Positions 7,646 to 16,234 of a stretch of DNA of 63,051 nt are shown here, piece by piece (the first letter of the stretch is position 1; the number at the start of each line of letters is the position of its first letter). The position numbers and the translations under genes are program-made. The notes under the pieces are model-generated. The model did not search any database. It was not told the DNA's origin and saw only the letters and a program-made list of their open reading frames with translations. Origin of the DNA: an uncultured Alistipes sp. (GTDB lineage Bacteria; Bacteroidota; Bacteroidia; Bacteroidales; Rikenellaceae); the NCBI GenBank assembly GCA_910587675.1, contig CAJUMU010000010.1, positions 1-63,051 of the forward strand. Direction: 5' to 3'.

Positions 7646-9525
7646 GCGAGCATCTCTTTTGCGGTTCGCGCTATACCCTCGGCGTCGTATCCGCATCGGG
7701 CGTAAAGCTGCGCGGGGGTGCCGTGGCCGACGAACTCGTCGCCTATGCCGAGGGCGCGGACGCGGACGTCGTAACCCTTGTCGTTGAAATAACGCGTCAC
7801 CGCCTCGCCGACTCCGCCGCGCAGAACGCCGTCCTCGACGGTGATGATCTTGCGGAACCGTCGGCCCGCGTCGTCGAGCAGTTCTGTATCTAACGGTTTG
7901 GCGAAACGCAGGTCGTAATGCGCCACGGAGACTCCGCCTTCGGCTTCGACGCGTCGGATGGCCTCGGCGGCGAAGTTGCCTACCGTGCCGATGGTCAGGA
8001 TCGCCAGATCGGCGCCATCCTTCAGCATGCGGCCCTTGCCTGCGGGAACGCTTTCGAACGGACGGCCGCGCCACTCCGCGCCCGCGCCGCATCCGCGGGG
8101 GTAGCGTATGGAGTAGGGCGACGGGGTGTTTACGGCGGTGTAGAGCATGTCGCGCAGCTCCGCTTCATCCATCGGGGCCGCGACGATCATGTTAGGCACG
8201 CACGAGAAGTATACCAGATCGAACGCTCCGTGGTGCGTGGCTCCGTCCTCGCCCACCAGTCCGCCGCGGTCGATGCAGAACGTTACGGGCAGATTTTGCA
8301 AGGCCACGTCGTGTATCACGTTGTCGTACGCGCGCTGCATGAACGACGAATAGATGTTGCAGACGGGGTGCATGCCTCCCGCGGCCAGTCCCGCCGAGAA
8401 GGTCACGGCATGTCCCTCGGCTATGCCGACGTCGAAACAACGCTCGGGCATGGCGTGCATCATGACGTTCATCGAGCAGCCCGAGGGCATGGCGGGGGTG
8501 ATCCCCACTATGCGCTCGTCGGCGCGCGCCAGATCCAGCAGGGTCTCGCCGAAGACATCCTGATAACGCGCCGCGGCCGTCTTCGAGGGCAGACGCTCGC
8601 CCGTGTCGGGGTTGAAACGCCCCGGGGCGTGCCACGCGGCCTGATCGTCCTCGGCGGGGGTGTAACCCTTGCCCTTGGTCGTTATCACGTGCAGCAGTTT
8701 CGGTTCGCCGATATCTTTCAGCGCGGTGAGGATGCGCACCAGCTCCTCGATATCGTGGCCGTCGATCTGGCCGAAATAGCGGAAATTGAGGCTCTCGAAG
8801 AGATTGCTGTTTTGCAGCAGCCCCTGTTTCACGGCGTTGCCCGTCTTTTGGCAGATGCGCAGCAAAGGCGGGATGTGGGCGAAAACGCTCCACAGACGGC
8901 GTTTTAAACGGTTGTAACGCTTCGACGTCGATACGCGCGTCAGGTATCCCGTCAGCGCGCCCGTCGCTTGGTCGATGGCCATCTCGTTGTCGTTGAGGAT
9001 GACCAGTATGTCGCTCTTCTTGTCGGCGCCCGCGTTGTTCAGGCCCTCGAACGCCAGACCGCCCGTCATGGCTCCGTCGCCTATGACGGCCACCACGCGG
9101 CTCCTTTCGCCCCGCAGTTCGGCGGCCTTGGCGAGTCCGTACGCCGCCGATATGGAGGTCGACGAGTGGCCCGCGCCGAACGAGTCGTATTCGCTCTCGG
9201 CCATGCGCGGGAATCCGCTGATGCCGCCCTCCTTGCGGTTGGTGGGGAACAGGTCGCGCCGGCCCGTGATTATCTTGTGCGCATAGGCTTGATGGCCCAC
9301 GTCCCACACGAGTTTGTCGTGCGGGGTGTCGTAAACGTAATGTATGGCTACGGTCAGCTCCACCGCGCCGAGGCTCGACGCCAAATGGCCCGGGTTTTTC
9401 GAACACTCCTCGATGATGTACTGACGCAGCTCGCGGCAGTAGCGCGGCAGCTGCGCGACGGCGAGCCGCTTCAGATCGGAGGGCGAATCGACCTTGTAGA
9501 GCAGGTCGTAATCTATATGATCCAT
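7642..9525 (-). CDS. dxs: 1-deoxy-D-xylulose-5-phosphate synthase
   Basis: 627 residues, normal for the family. The start at 9525 gives MDHIDYDLLYKVDSPSDLKRL, the standard N-terminus. Key features are DVGHQAYAHKIITGR, the thiamine-diphosphate motif GDGAMTGGLAFEGLNNAG with downstream NDNEMAI, RYFGQIDGHD, and the transketolase pyrimidine domain with DVGIAEGHAVTFSAG and IDRGGLVGEDGATHHG. The enzyme condenses pyruvate and glyceraldehyde 3-phosphate, the first step of the MEP isoprenoid pathway, in the cytoplasm. It lies 56 bases after the radical SAM gene on the same strand and overlaps the next gene by four bases. Confidence 0.97.
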   Translation of the reverse strand: MDHIDYDLLYKVDSPSDLKRLAVAQLPRYCRELRQYIIEECSKNPGHLASSLGAVELTVAIHYVYDTPHDKLVWDVGHQAYAHKIITGRRDLFPTNRKEGGISGFPRMAESEYDSFGAGHSSTSISAAYGLAKAAELRGERSRVVAVIGDGAMTGGLAFEGLNNAGADKKSDILVILNDNEMAIDQATGALTGYLTRVSTSKRYNRLKRRLWSVFAHIPPLLRICQKTGNAVKQGLLQNSNLFESLNFRYFGQIDGHDIEELVRILTALKDIGEPKLLHVITTKGKGYTPAEDDQAAWHAPGRFNPDTGERLPSKTAAARYQDVFGETLLDLARADERIVGITPAMPSGCSMNVMMHAMPERCFDVGIAEGHAVTFSAGLAAGGMHPVCNIYSSFMQRAYDNVIHDVALQNLPVTFCIDRGGLVGEDGATHHGAFDLVYFSCVPNMIVAAPMDEAELRDMLYTAVNTPSPYSIRYPRGCGAGAEWRGRPFESVPAGKGRMLKDGADLAILTIGTVGNFAAEAIRRVEAEGGVSVAHYDLRFAKPLDTELLDDAGRRFRKIITVEDGVLRGGVGEAVTRYFNDKGYDVRVRALGIGDEFVGHGTPAQLYARCGYDAEGIARTAKEMLA

Positions 9526-9581
9526 GTCGTATGCGTATATTATACGGTTCAACGTTTTGTCTGTCGTCGGCGGTCGTCCGA

Positions 9582-10352
9582 TCACGCCACCGAACACGGT
9601 ATGCCCGCCGCCTCGACGCGTCGGGCTATCGCCTCCAGCTCGGCTCGCGGCACTCTCTCCAGCGTGGGGCACGGCGTGTCGCGGTCGAGCGAGTAGACCA
9701 TAACGCTGCGGGGCGCGATCTCGCGCACGAGGCGCAGCCAAGCTGACACCTCGCTCTCGGTCGTGTTGTCTATCGCGCGGCCGTCGCAGGTTCCCCGCAG
9801 GAACATGGTCTGCACGATGAGCCGCCCCTCGAACAGCTTCATGAGCTCCACCGTGCGAGCCACCGTGTAGTTGCCCGCGGGCATATTCACGAGGCGCACC
9901 GTATCGTCGAAAGCGGAGTCGAGCTTCAGAATGTTGTTGTCGACCCTGAGAAGGGCGCGCCGCACATCCTCGCGGCCTATCCGGGTGGCGTTGCTGAGCA
10001 CCGAGACTTTGGCCGAGGGGCACAGGCGGTCGCGCAGGGCGATGGTGTCGTCTATGATCCCCTCGAAATCGGGGTGCATGGTGGGTTCGCCGTTGCCCGC
10101 GAAGGTTATGACGTCGGGCGGCGTGCCCGCGTCGGCCATTTCGGCCAGCTTGGCGGCGAGCAGCTCGCGCACATCCTCGCGGCGGTTGAAGCGTCGCGGA
10201 CCTTTGCGGTCGGCGTTCCAGCCGCATTCGCAGTAGATGCAGTCGAAACTGCACAGCTTCGACTCCGTGGGGAGCAGATTCACTCCCAGCGAGAGACCGA
10301 GGCGGCGCGAGCGGACGGGACCGAAGATTATGTCGTCGAATAGCGATGTCAT
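9582..10352 (-). CDS. Radical SAM protein (COG0731-like)
   Basis: 256 residues. The radical SAM cluster motif appears as CSFDCIYCEC at about residues 34-43 (CxxxCxYC). It is followed by ITFAGNGEPTMHPDF, the glycine-rich SAM-binding strand of this group. The N-terminus FGPVRSRRLGLSLGVNLLP is typical of small radical SAM proteins annotated as Fe-S oxidoreductases. The actual reaction is unknown. The gene starts 12 bases after the AraC regulator ends and precedes dxs. Confidence 0.88.
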   Translation of the reverse strand: MTSLFDDIIFGPVRSRRLGLSLGVNLLPTESKLCSFDCIYCECGWNADRKGPRRFNRREDVRELLAAKLAEMADAGTPPDVITFAGNGEPTMHPDFEGIIDDTIALRDRLCPSAKVSVLSNATRIGREDVRRALLRVDNNILKLDSAFDDTVRLVNMPAGNYTVARTVELMKLFEGRLIVQTMFLRGTCDGRAIDNTTESEVSAWLRLVREIAPRSVMVYSLDRDTPCPTLERVPRAELEAIARRVEAAGIPCSVA

Positions 10353-10364
10353 ATCGTTTGTAGT

Positions 10365-11243
10365 TTATTGTTTCGAGCGTCGGAACTCCTTGGGCGTCAT
10401 TCCCGTGTGCCGCAGGAAATACTGCCCGAAGAACGAGGGGTTGGGAAAGTTCAGCTTGTTGGATATCTGCTGCACCGTCAGTCGCGTCCCCGTGAGCAGC
10501 GATTTGGCGTTCAGTATCGCCGTGTGCGTGATCCAGCTCGTGGCGTTGCGGCCCGATATCTGACGCGTTATGATGGTAAGGTATTTGGGCGTTATGCACA
10601 GTTTGTCGGCATAGTACTGCACCTCGCGCGAGGCGGTGATGTCGGTGGCGAGCAGCGACAGGAATTTGCGGAACAGCACGTCCTGACGCGTGCAGGGCTG
10701 GCGTTTGACGGGCACGTAACGGGCGTAGATGCCCGCCAGTTCGTAACAGAGCAACATGAGCATCTGCGAATTGATCTGTTTGTGGAACGGATGGTCGGCG
10801 CGCATGTCTTTGTCGTGCATCATCTTGCATACCTGCATCACGGTGCGCGTCTGTTCGTCGGTGAGCACCATGCACGGATTGTCGCGTATGACGATATATA
10901 TCGAGTTGGCCGACGGGATGTTGATCTCGCGGATGAAGTCGATGTCGATGGCCAGCGTGTAGCCGCGGAAATCGTCGTCAGTATTGAACGCCTGTATTAT
11001 GGTGCCCGGGAACGCCACGCACATGGTGTTGGGGCAGAGGCGGTATTTGTGTTCGTTGATGATTACGTCGCCCTCGCCGTCGAGGCAGATGAATATGCCG
11101 CCCGTGTGCAGCACGTGGGGCAGGTTCTCCTCGTTCAGCAGCAGGTCGTAATCCTTGCGGTCGATGTATCGGAACGGCGCGGTGTCGGGATCGTCGCGCC
11201 GAGTCTCCGTCGCGGGCTCGAACATGTCGGTCGGCTGATTCAT
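10365..11243 (-). CDS. AraC-family transcriptional regulator
   Basis: 292 residues from the ATG ending at 11243. The longer open frame to 11837 crosses the promoter and the asnB start region, so it was rejected. The N-terminal cupin-like sensing domain runs to about residue 165 (GGIFICLDGEGDVIINEHKYRL). The C-terminal AraC helix-turn-helix pair covers about 190-290 (VQYYADKLCITPKYLTIITRQ and TVQQISNKLNFPNPSFFGQYF, ending HTGMTPKEFR). The ligand is unknown. It heads a same-strand run with the radical SAM gene and dxs. Confidence 0.93.
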   Translation of the reverse strand: MNQPTDMFEPATETRRDDPDTAPFRYIDRKDYDLLLNEENLPHVLHTGGIFICLDGEGDVIINEHKYRLCPNTMCVAFPGTIIQAFNTDDDFRGYTLAIDIDFIREINIPSANSIYIVIRDNPCMVLTDEQTRTVMQVCKMMHDKDMRADHPFHKQINSQMLMLLCYELAGIYARYVPVKRQPCTRQDVLFRKFLSLLATDITASREVQYYADKLCITPKYLTIITRQISGRNATSWITHTAILNAKSLLTGTRLTVQQISNKLNFPNPSFFGQYFLRHTGMTPKEFRRSKQ

Positions 11244-11281
11244 GGCAGTGGCGAATATCGTGTTTCTCAATAATGCGGATG

Positions 11282-11289
11282 CAAATATA
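11282..11289 (-). promoter_or_regulatory. Promoter -7 box of the AraC gene
   Basis: On the minus strand TATATTTG matches the consensus, 38 bases before the start codon. A TTTG exists upstream but only 14 bases away, so the -33 element is unclear. Confidence 0.5.
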
Positions 11290-11470
11290 CGAATAATTCG
11301 CGACAAAGGATATTTTTGGGGATGTCGAGGTCGAAAAATGCGCCGAAAGTGGACGAATAGGACATTAGCGAGCGTCGCCCGTTGTCGCGAGCGACGAGCG
11401 GCGAAGGACGGCGATGAATAATTATGCCGATAATTTGCTCTCGCGCGGGGCGACGTTAAGGATAAAAACC

Positions 11471-11478
11471 TATCTTTG
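11471..11478 (+). promoter_or_regulatory. Promoter -7 box of asnB
   Basis: TATCTTTG matches TAnnTTTG. It implies a leader of about 110 bases before the asnB start. No convincing -33 TTTG is seen at the usual distance. Confidence 0.5.
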
Positions 11479-11594
11479 TAGGTGACAAAGCCCGCTCGCG
11501 CGGAGTGCGTTGCGTCGGCCGTCCGACAATTTTCGGCATTCGGATTTAATCGGTTTTCGCGTCCGTATTGGGACTGCATAAAATAGTGATAGTT

Positions 11595-13268
11595 ATGTGT
11601 GGATTCGTTGGAATGTTCGATATAGAGAACAACAGTAAGGAGTACAGAGAGCAGGTGCTGCGCATGTCGAAGAAAATTCGCCACCGCGGTCCCGACTGGT
11701 CGGGCATCCATTGCGGCGAGCGGGCCATCATCTCGCACGAGCGACTCTCGATAGTCGATCCGCAGTCGGGCAAGCAGCCGCTCTATTCGGCCGACGGCAA
11801 GATCGTGCTGGCCGTGAACGGCGAGATATACAACCACCGTGAGATACGTCGCGAGCTGGAGGGCGAATACGAGTTCCTGACGGGTTCGGACTGCGAGGTT
11901 ATCATACCTTTGTATCAGCGCATGGGACTCGATCTGCTGGAGAAGATTAACGGCATATTCGCCTTTGCGCTTTACGACATGGAGCGCGACGAGTATCTCA
12001 TAGCGCGCGATCCGATAGGGGTCATCCCTTTATATATAGGTTGGGACAAGCAGGGCCATTTTTACGTGGCTTCGGAGCTGAAGGCCCTCGAAGGGGTATG
12101 CGCCACCATCAAGCCGTTCCTGCCCGGGCACTATTGGTCGAGCCGCGACGGCGAGATGAAGCGTTGGTACAAGCGCGACTGGGAGTCGTACGACGCCGTG
12201 AAGGGCAATCCCGTCGATATCGGCGCGCTGCGCACGGCCTTGGAGGAGGCGGTGCGCCGCCAGCTCATGTCCGACGTTCCTTACGGCGTGTTGCTGTCGG
12301 GCGGACTCGACTCGTCGATCATATCGGCCGTGGCGAAGAAGTATGCCGACAAGCGTATCGAGACGGGCAGCCGCGATACGGCGTGGTGGCCGCAACTGCA
12401 CTCTTTCGCCATAGGACTGAGGGGCGCGCCCGATCTGGCCGCGGCGCAAAGGGTGGCCGACATGATAGGCACGGTGCATCACGAGATACATTACACGATT
12501 CAGGAGGGATTGGACGCCCTGCGCGACGTGATATACCACATCGAGACTTACGACGTGACGACGGTGCGTGCGTCGACGCCCATGTATTTGTTGGCGCGCG
12601 TCATAAAGTCGATGGGAATAAAGATGGTGCTTTCGGGCGAGGGTGCCGACGAGATATTCGGCGGTTATCTCTATTTCCACAAGGCGCCCGACGCCGAGGA
12701 GTTCCACAACGAGACGGTGCGCAAGATCGGCAAGCTGCATCTGTACGACTGTCTGCGCGCGAACAAGGCGCTCAGCGCGTGGGGTATCGAGGGGCGGGTG
12801 CCGTTCCTCGACAAGGAGTTCATGGATGTGGCCATGCGGCTCGATCCCGAGGCGAAGATGGTGCGCGGCGAGCACAACATGGAGAAATGGGTGCTTCGCA
12901 AGGCGTTCGAGGATATGCTGCCCGAGTCGATCGTATGGCGTCAGAAGGAGCAGTTCTCCGACGGCGTGGGATACGGCTGGATCGACACCCTGAAAAAGGT
13001 CACTTCGGAGGCCGTCAGCGACCGCGACATGTCGCTCGCGGCGGAGCGTTTCCCGATCAACCCGCCGCGCAACAAGGAGGAGTATTACTACCGCACCATA
13101 TTCGAGGAGCTGTTCCCGTCGCAGACGGCGGCGCAGTGTGTGCCTTCGGTGCCTTCGGTGGCATGTTCCACGGCCGAGGCTCTGGCGTGGGACGAGTCGT
13201 TCAGGAACATGAACGATCCTTCGGGCCGCGCTGTGTTCGGCGTGCACGAGAAGGATTTGAAGCATTGA
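11595..13268 (+). CDS. asnB: Asparagine synthase, glutamine-hydrolysing
   Basis: 557 residues. The start was set at 11595 because it places cysteine at position 2 (MCGFVGMFD), the nucleophile of class-II glutamine amidotransferases; an upstream in-frame ATG would bury it. The amidotransferase domain (about 1-190) contains IRHRGPDWSG, LSIVDPQSGKQPL and NGEIYNH. The synthetase domain has the ATP-pyrophosphatase loop LLSGGLDSS at about 233 and SGEGADEIFGGY. It makes asparagine from aspartate, glutamine and ATP in the cytoplasm. It stands alone, with a terminator following. Confidence 0.97.
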   Translation: MCGFVGMFDIENNSKEYREQVLRMSKKIRHRGPDWSGIHCGERAIISHERLSIVDPQSGKQPLYSADGKIVLAVNGEIYNHREIRRELEGEYEFLTGSDCEVIIPLYQRMGLDLLEKINGIFAFALYDMERDEYLIARDPIGVIPLYIGWDKQGHFYVASELKALEGVCATIKPFLPGHYWSSRDGEMKRWYKRDWESYDAVKGNPVDIGALRTALEEAVRRQLMSDVPYGVLLSGGLDSSIISAVAKKYADKRIETGSRDTAWWPQLHSFAIGLRGAPDLAAAQRVADMIGTVHHEIHYTIQEGLDALRDVIYHIETYDVTTVRASTPMYLLARVIKSMGIKMVLSGEGADEIFGGYLYFHKAPDAEEFHNETVRKIGKLHLYDCLRANKALSAWGIEGRVPFLDKEFMDVAMRLDPEAKMVRGEHNMEKWVLRKAFEDMLPESIVWRQKEQFSDGVGYGWIDTLKKVTSEAVSDRDMSLAAERFPINPPRNKEEYYYRTIFEELFPSQTAAQCVPSVPSVACSTAEALAWDESFRNMNDPSGRAVFGVHEKDLKH

Positions 13269-13341
13269 CGGTTATGCGCTTCGGTTCGCCGACCTGCCGA
13301 TAACGGCGGCGGCCCGTGAGTCGGGGCCGATATTCATGTTG

Positions 13342-13380
13342 TTCCGATTATTTCGCTTTGGCGGGATAATCGGAATTTTT
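13342..13380 (+). terminator. Terminator after asnB
   Basis: TTCCGATTAT (13342-13351) pairs with ATAATCGGAA (13366-13375) and is followed by five T residues. It separates asnB from the capsule locus. Confidence 0.75.
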
Positions 13381-13464
13381 GTTTGCCGAAAAGTCTCGAT
13401 TTATGTCGGAAAAGATTCGGAAAGTCGTCGGGGCGTATTCGAATAAGACGGAAACGATGATATT

Positions 13465-13678
13465 ATCTCTTTTGTAGAGATGTGCACCGACATCCCAATA
13501 TTGCCGCAAAACTAATAAAAAAATCTGATATCAAGGAATTTCGGGTTTATAATCTTAAGCCTCGGAAATATCCGATTGCGGAAAAAACAGCGAATAATTC
13601 CACCGATCGGAAAACAACCTTCAGGAACATGATATCATTAAGACACTTGCACTTCGGGACGCTCTCTACAAAAGAGAT
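13465..13678. repeat. Candidate invertible segment with 16-bp inverted repeats
   Basis: ATCTCTTTTGTAGAGA (13465-13480) and its exact reverse complement (13663-13678) flank about 182 bases. Each repeat is built like a recombinase crossover site: short inverted arms ATCTC and GAGAT around an asymmetric 7-base core TTTTGTA, with the two cores in opposite orientation. Recombination between them would invert the segment. It lies directly upstream of a recombinase-antiterminator fusion gene that heads a capsule locus, the position where invertible promoters sit in Bacteroides fragilis capsule loci. An 86-codon open frame inside (13482-13742) does not look like a protein. Confidence 0.65.
13507..13514 (-). 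promoter_or_regulatory. Possible promoter inside the invertible segment, facing away from the locus
   Basis: On the minus strand TAGTTTTG fits TAnnTTTG, with TTG about 17 bases upstream (slightly short). In the orientation given it points toward asnB. After inversion it would point at the gene at 13798. I found no consensus plus-strand box between 13482 and 13797, consistent with an OFF state. Confidence 0.35.
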
Positions 13679-13797
13679 GGTACGATTTCAATACGGAGAT
13701 TTGTCGCTTTGCTTGAGAGTGTGCAAAACGGACGATACATAACTCTTTACAACCCCGTTTTCGGTCGTCGACCGCTGAGATCGGGGGTCGAGAGGAA

Positions 13798-15321
13798 TTG
13801 TCTTTGAAAAATCGGTTATTAATAGCTGCTTTTCGGGTGGAAGATTCTGAACGACATATTGTTGAGACCGTGGATGCGAGGTCGTTTTTTCGGGCCAAAA
13901 CAGACGAGGCCGCGAATGAAAAAAGCCTTAAGGGGTTGCGGCAGGCATTTTCGGCGTTCGACCGTTTCTGGGGAGGCGGCGCGCTCGGATTCGGGGATTT
14001 TACCCAAGAGGCGATTCTCGAATGGAGCTGTCGGATGCTGTACGAGGGGTATACTCAAAAGACCTCCGTTTATTACCTCAGGAACCTCTCGGCGCTTTAC
14101 GGCAGGGCAGTCAAGGAGGGAATCGCCGCGGAAAACGACGTGTTCGGCAGGACGATATCGAAGATCATGGGACTCTCTCCCGCCATGTTCGTCGAAAAGA
14201 GGGATTCGAGCGTTGTCGAGAAGCTGCAACGCCTCGTACGCCTGAATGCGGGCGGCAGCGGCGAGAGCGCTCTGTCGCGGGATTTGGTGATATTTTCCGT
14301 CCTGAACGGCGGATTGCGATTCGACGAATTGGCCTATTTCAAAAAAGAGGATTACAAAGGGGGCGATCCCGCTATCATAGAGATAGTCGACAGATATTCG
14401 AAGCCGAAAAACAAATATCTTTTCCCGCTGAAACAGTCCGAGCGCACGCCCAAGCAGATGAGGGCCTTTTTGAAAGATCGGTTTTCGGATGCGTTGTCGC
14501 TCGTCGGCATATCCCTTTCGAATCCGGCCGACGATACGGCTCTGGAGCTGTGGTGCGCGACGGCCCTGAGGTGCAACGCGGGCGTGTCGACGGTTCTCGG
14601 CTGCGCGGGCCGCAGGCCGATATCCGATCCCGTGTTCGCGCTCGCCGATCCGAGAGAGGTGACGGCCGACGAGAGAGGCCGTATTATGGCCATGGTGAGC
14701 CACGCCATAGTCGACAACCCTCGGGAGTGGCATGCGATGCAGTTGCGTCCGACGGTGGATTACGGCAAGCTGACGGCTCGGCTTAAACTCTGCGAGAAGG
14801 ATATCCGTATCCCCGAGATGTACTATCCTTGCGAAGAGATCGCGAAGAGGATAGGGCGCAGGCTGGTTTACAAGAACCGACCCGTTATTTCGGGGCTGGT
14901 GTTCTTCAAGAGCCGTATGTCGGACATATCGCCGCTGTTCCGTTGTATCGGCGACCTCGCGTGGTGCTATCGCGAAGGAAAGGATGTCGGCAGCCCCTAT
15001 GCCGTTATTCCGCAGTCGCAGATGCGTCTCTATCAAACTACCATCGGCATATTCACTCCCCGAACGGAGATTTTCCCCGTCGGCGCCATAACTCTCGAAA
15101 AGGGCGACAGGGTGGAGGTGATAGGCGGAAGCTTTTTGGGCCGCATGGGCAAGTTCGGGACCGTTCTCACGAAAAACAAGGGAACGGAGGCGGCGCGGAC
15201 GGTGTATCGCCTTCTGTTGCCCGATAATAACGGAATCGAATGGGTGGTCGATACCGATCCGTGTCTGGTCAGGAAAATTACGGATGAGAGGTATCGGAGT
15301 TTCATAAACGAGCTGAATTAG
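13798..15321 (+). CDS. Degenerate tyrosine recombinase fused to a NusG/UpxY-like antiterminator
   Basis: 507 residues from a TTG at 13798; a second TTG at 13804 is better spaced from AGAGGA at 13791-13796, and no upstream ATG exists in frame. Residues about 40-135 resemble the SAM-like core-binding domain of tyrosine recombinases (SAFDRFWGGGALGFGDFTQE, YYLRNLSALYGRAVKEG). Residues about 160-300 resemble their catalytic domain, with the box-I motif GGLRFDEL (Arg174), but the box-II histidines and a nucleophilic tyrosine are not found (LWCATALRCNAGV instead). Residues about 311-427 match a NusG N-terminal domain (WHAMQLRP, RPVISGLVFFKSR, YAVIPQSQM). Residues 436-460 are a KOW motif (KGDRVEVIGGSFLGRMGKFG). 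By analogy with UpxY it should let RNA polymerase read through the long capsule operon. The recombinase part may bind the adjacent repeats without cutting. Confidence 0.75.
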   Translation: MSLKNRLLIAAFRVEDSERHIVETVDARSFFRAKTDEAANEKSLKGLRQAFSAFDRFWGGGALGFGDFTQEAILEWSCRMLYEGYTQKTSVYYLRNLSALYGRAVKEGIAAENDVFGRTISKIMGLSPAMFVEKRDSSVVEKLQRLVRLNAGGSGESALSRDLVIFSVLNGGLRFDELAYFKKEDYKGGDPAIIEIVDRYSKPKNKYLFPLKQSERTPKQMRAFLKDRFSDALSLVGISLSNPADDTALELWCATALRCNAGVSTVLGCAGRRPISDPVFALADPREVTADERGRIMAMVSHAIVDNPREWHAMQLRPTVDYGKLTARLKLCEKDIRIPEMYYPCEEIAKRIGRRLVYKNRPVISGLVFFKSRMSDISPLFRCIGDLAWCYREGKDVGSPYAVIPQSQMRLYQTTIGIFTPRTEIFPVGAITLEKGDRVEVIGGSFLGRMGKFGTVLTKNKGTEAARTVYRLLLPDNNGIEWVVDTDPCLVRKITDERYRSFINELN

Positions 15322-15350
15322 AGACGGCGACTCGCGTCCGCCTCGGAATT

Positions 15351-16166
15351 ATGAGCATCATATCGCAAGAGCTGTGTATCGATAACGTCGACTTCGGATC
15401 GCCCGAAGCGGTGGAGGCTTACGGCCACCTCCTTTTCAGCGCGTTCAACAATGTCGGCGGCTTTGCCGCGTCTTCTCCCGTTTACGACACTTGCGGGATA
15501 AGGGACGATGCCGAGCGGTGGATCCGTAAAGTGGAGCGGAACATAGAGGCGCAGAACGCGCGCGGCATACAGCGTTATCTGGGATGGTACGATATCGTTC
15601 ACCGCATGACGTTTGGCCGCCCCGCTTCGACGGAGTTCATCGACAAGTATATGAACGAGGCTCTTATGGCGATGCTCGGCGGGGACGAGGCGGAACGGTT
15701 GATCTTCATGCGGTGGATGCTCGGCAAGATACGCATCGCCCCCCGAGCGGTCGACCGCAAGGCGTTGGAGTGGTATACGGCCGTCGAGGATGAATGGATA
15801 AACGATGCCCGTTCGTACAACCCGCTCTCCAACCATCCGTTGCACGAAGCCGTCGGTATAGTGAATTTCCTCGACGGTGAGGATCTGTACGCATGGATCT
15901 CGGATCAGAGCGGTTTCAAGTCGAACCTTTACCGTTATTTCATGCCTCTGCTCGGCGCGGTCGACGGTATATGCGACCGACGGTTGCTCGAAGCGTTGCG
16001 CGTCTTCGCGTCGATAGCGTTCAGGGCGTTTCCCGACGAAGCGGACGACGATACGGATATGAAGATTTTACGACGGTTGAGCGCGCTCCCCACGATTCAT
16101 CGCTACGATAGTCGGGCTTACGCTCTCGATCTGGAGACGGAAATGAACAGACCCGACTTGCGATGA
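15351..16166 (+). CDS. Orphan protein in the second position of the capsule locus
   Basis: 271 residues, no signal peptide and no membrane segment; acidic and probably cytoplasmic. I do not recognise a family. It has a central charged helical stretch (RWIRKVERNIEAQNARG, EFIDKYMNEALMAML) and a paired-aspartate loop near the C-terminus (DEADDDTDM). It begins 29 bases after the antiterminator fusion. In Bacteroides fragilis loci this place holds UpxZ, a small inhibitor of competing UpxY proteins, but UpxZ is shorter and I see no sequence match, so this is only a positional idea. Confidence 0.75.
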   Translation: MSIISQELCIDNVDFGSPEAVEAYGHLLFSAFNNVGGFAASSPVYDTCGIRDDAERWIRKVERNIEAQNARGIQRYLGWYDIVHRMTFGRPASTEFIDKYMNEALMAMLGGDEAERLIFMRWMLGKIRIAPRAVDRKALEWYTAVEDEWINDARSYNPLSNHPLHEAVGIVNFLDGEDLYAWISDQSGFKSNLYRYFMPLLGAVDGICDRRLLEALRVFASIAFRAFPDEADDDTDMKILRRLSALPTIHRYDSRAYALDLETEMNRPDLR

Positions 16167-16234
16167 CGATGCCCGTTGCGGAGAAGCCGATGGCGCCGTC
16201 GTTTGCGCTAATTTAATTTGTCAGTCGTTAATTT

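Noticed and set aside
7646..8092. N-terminal extension of the propeller-like gene and similar long frames across dxs
   Set aside because: These are in other frames of dxs. The signal peptide and the ATGA overlap at 7645 set the true start.
11244..11837. N-terminal extension of the AraC gene
   Set aside because: It crosses the promoter region of both genes and the asnB start. The ATG at 11243 gives a normal AraC protein.
13482..13742. 86-codon frame spanning the invertible segment
   Set aside because: It crosses one inverted repeat, has no ribosome site or family match, and looks like non-coding DNA.
13440..13800. Possible CRISPR-like or tandem repeats
   Set aside because: Only two copies in inverted orientation are present. 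No regularly spaced direct repeats were seen here or elsewhere in the window.
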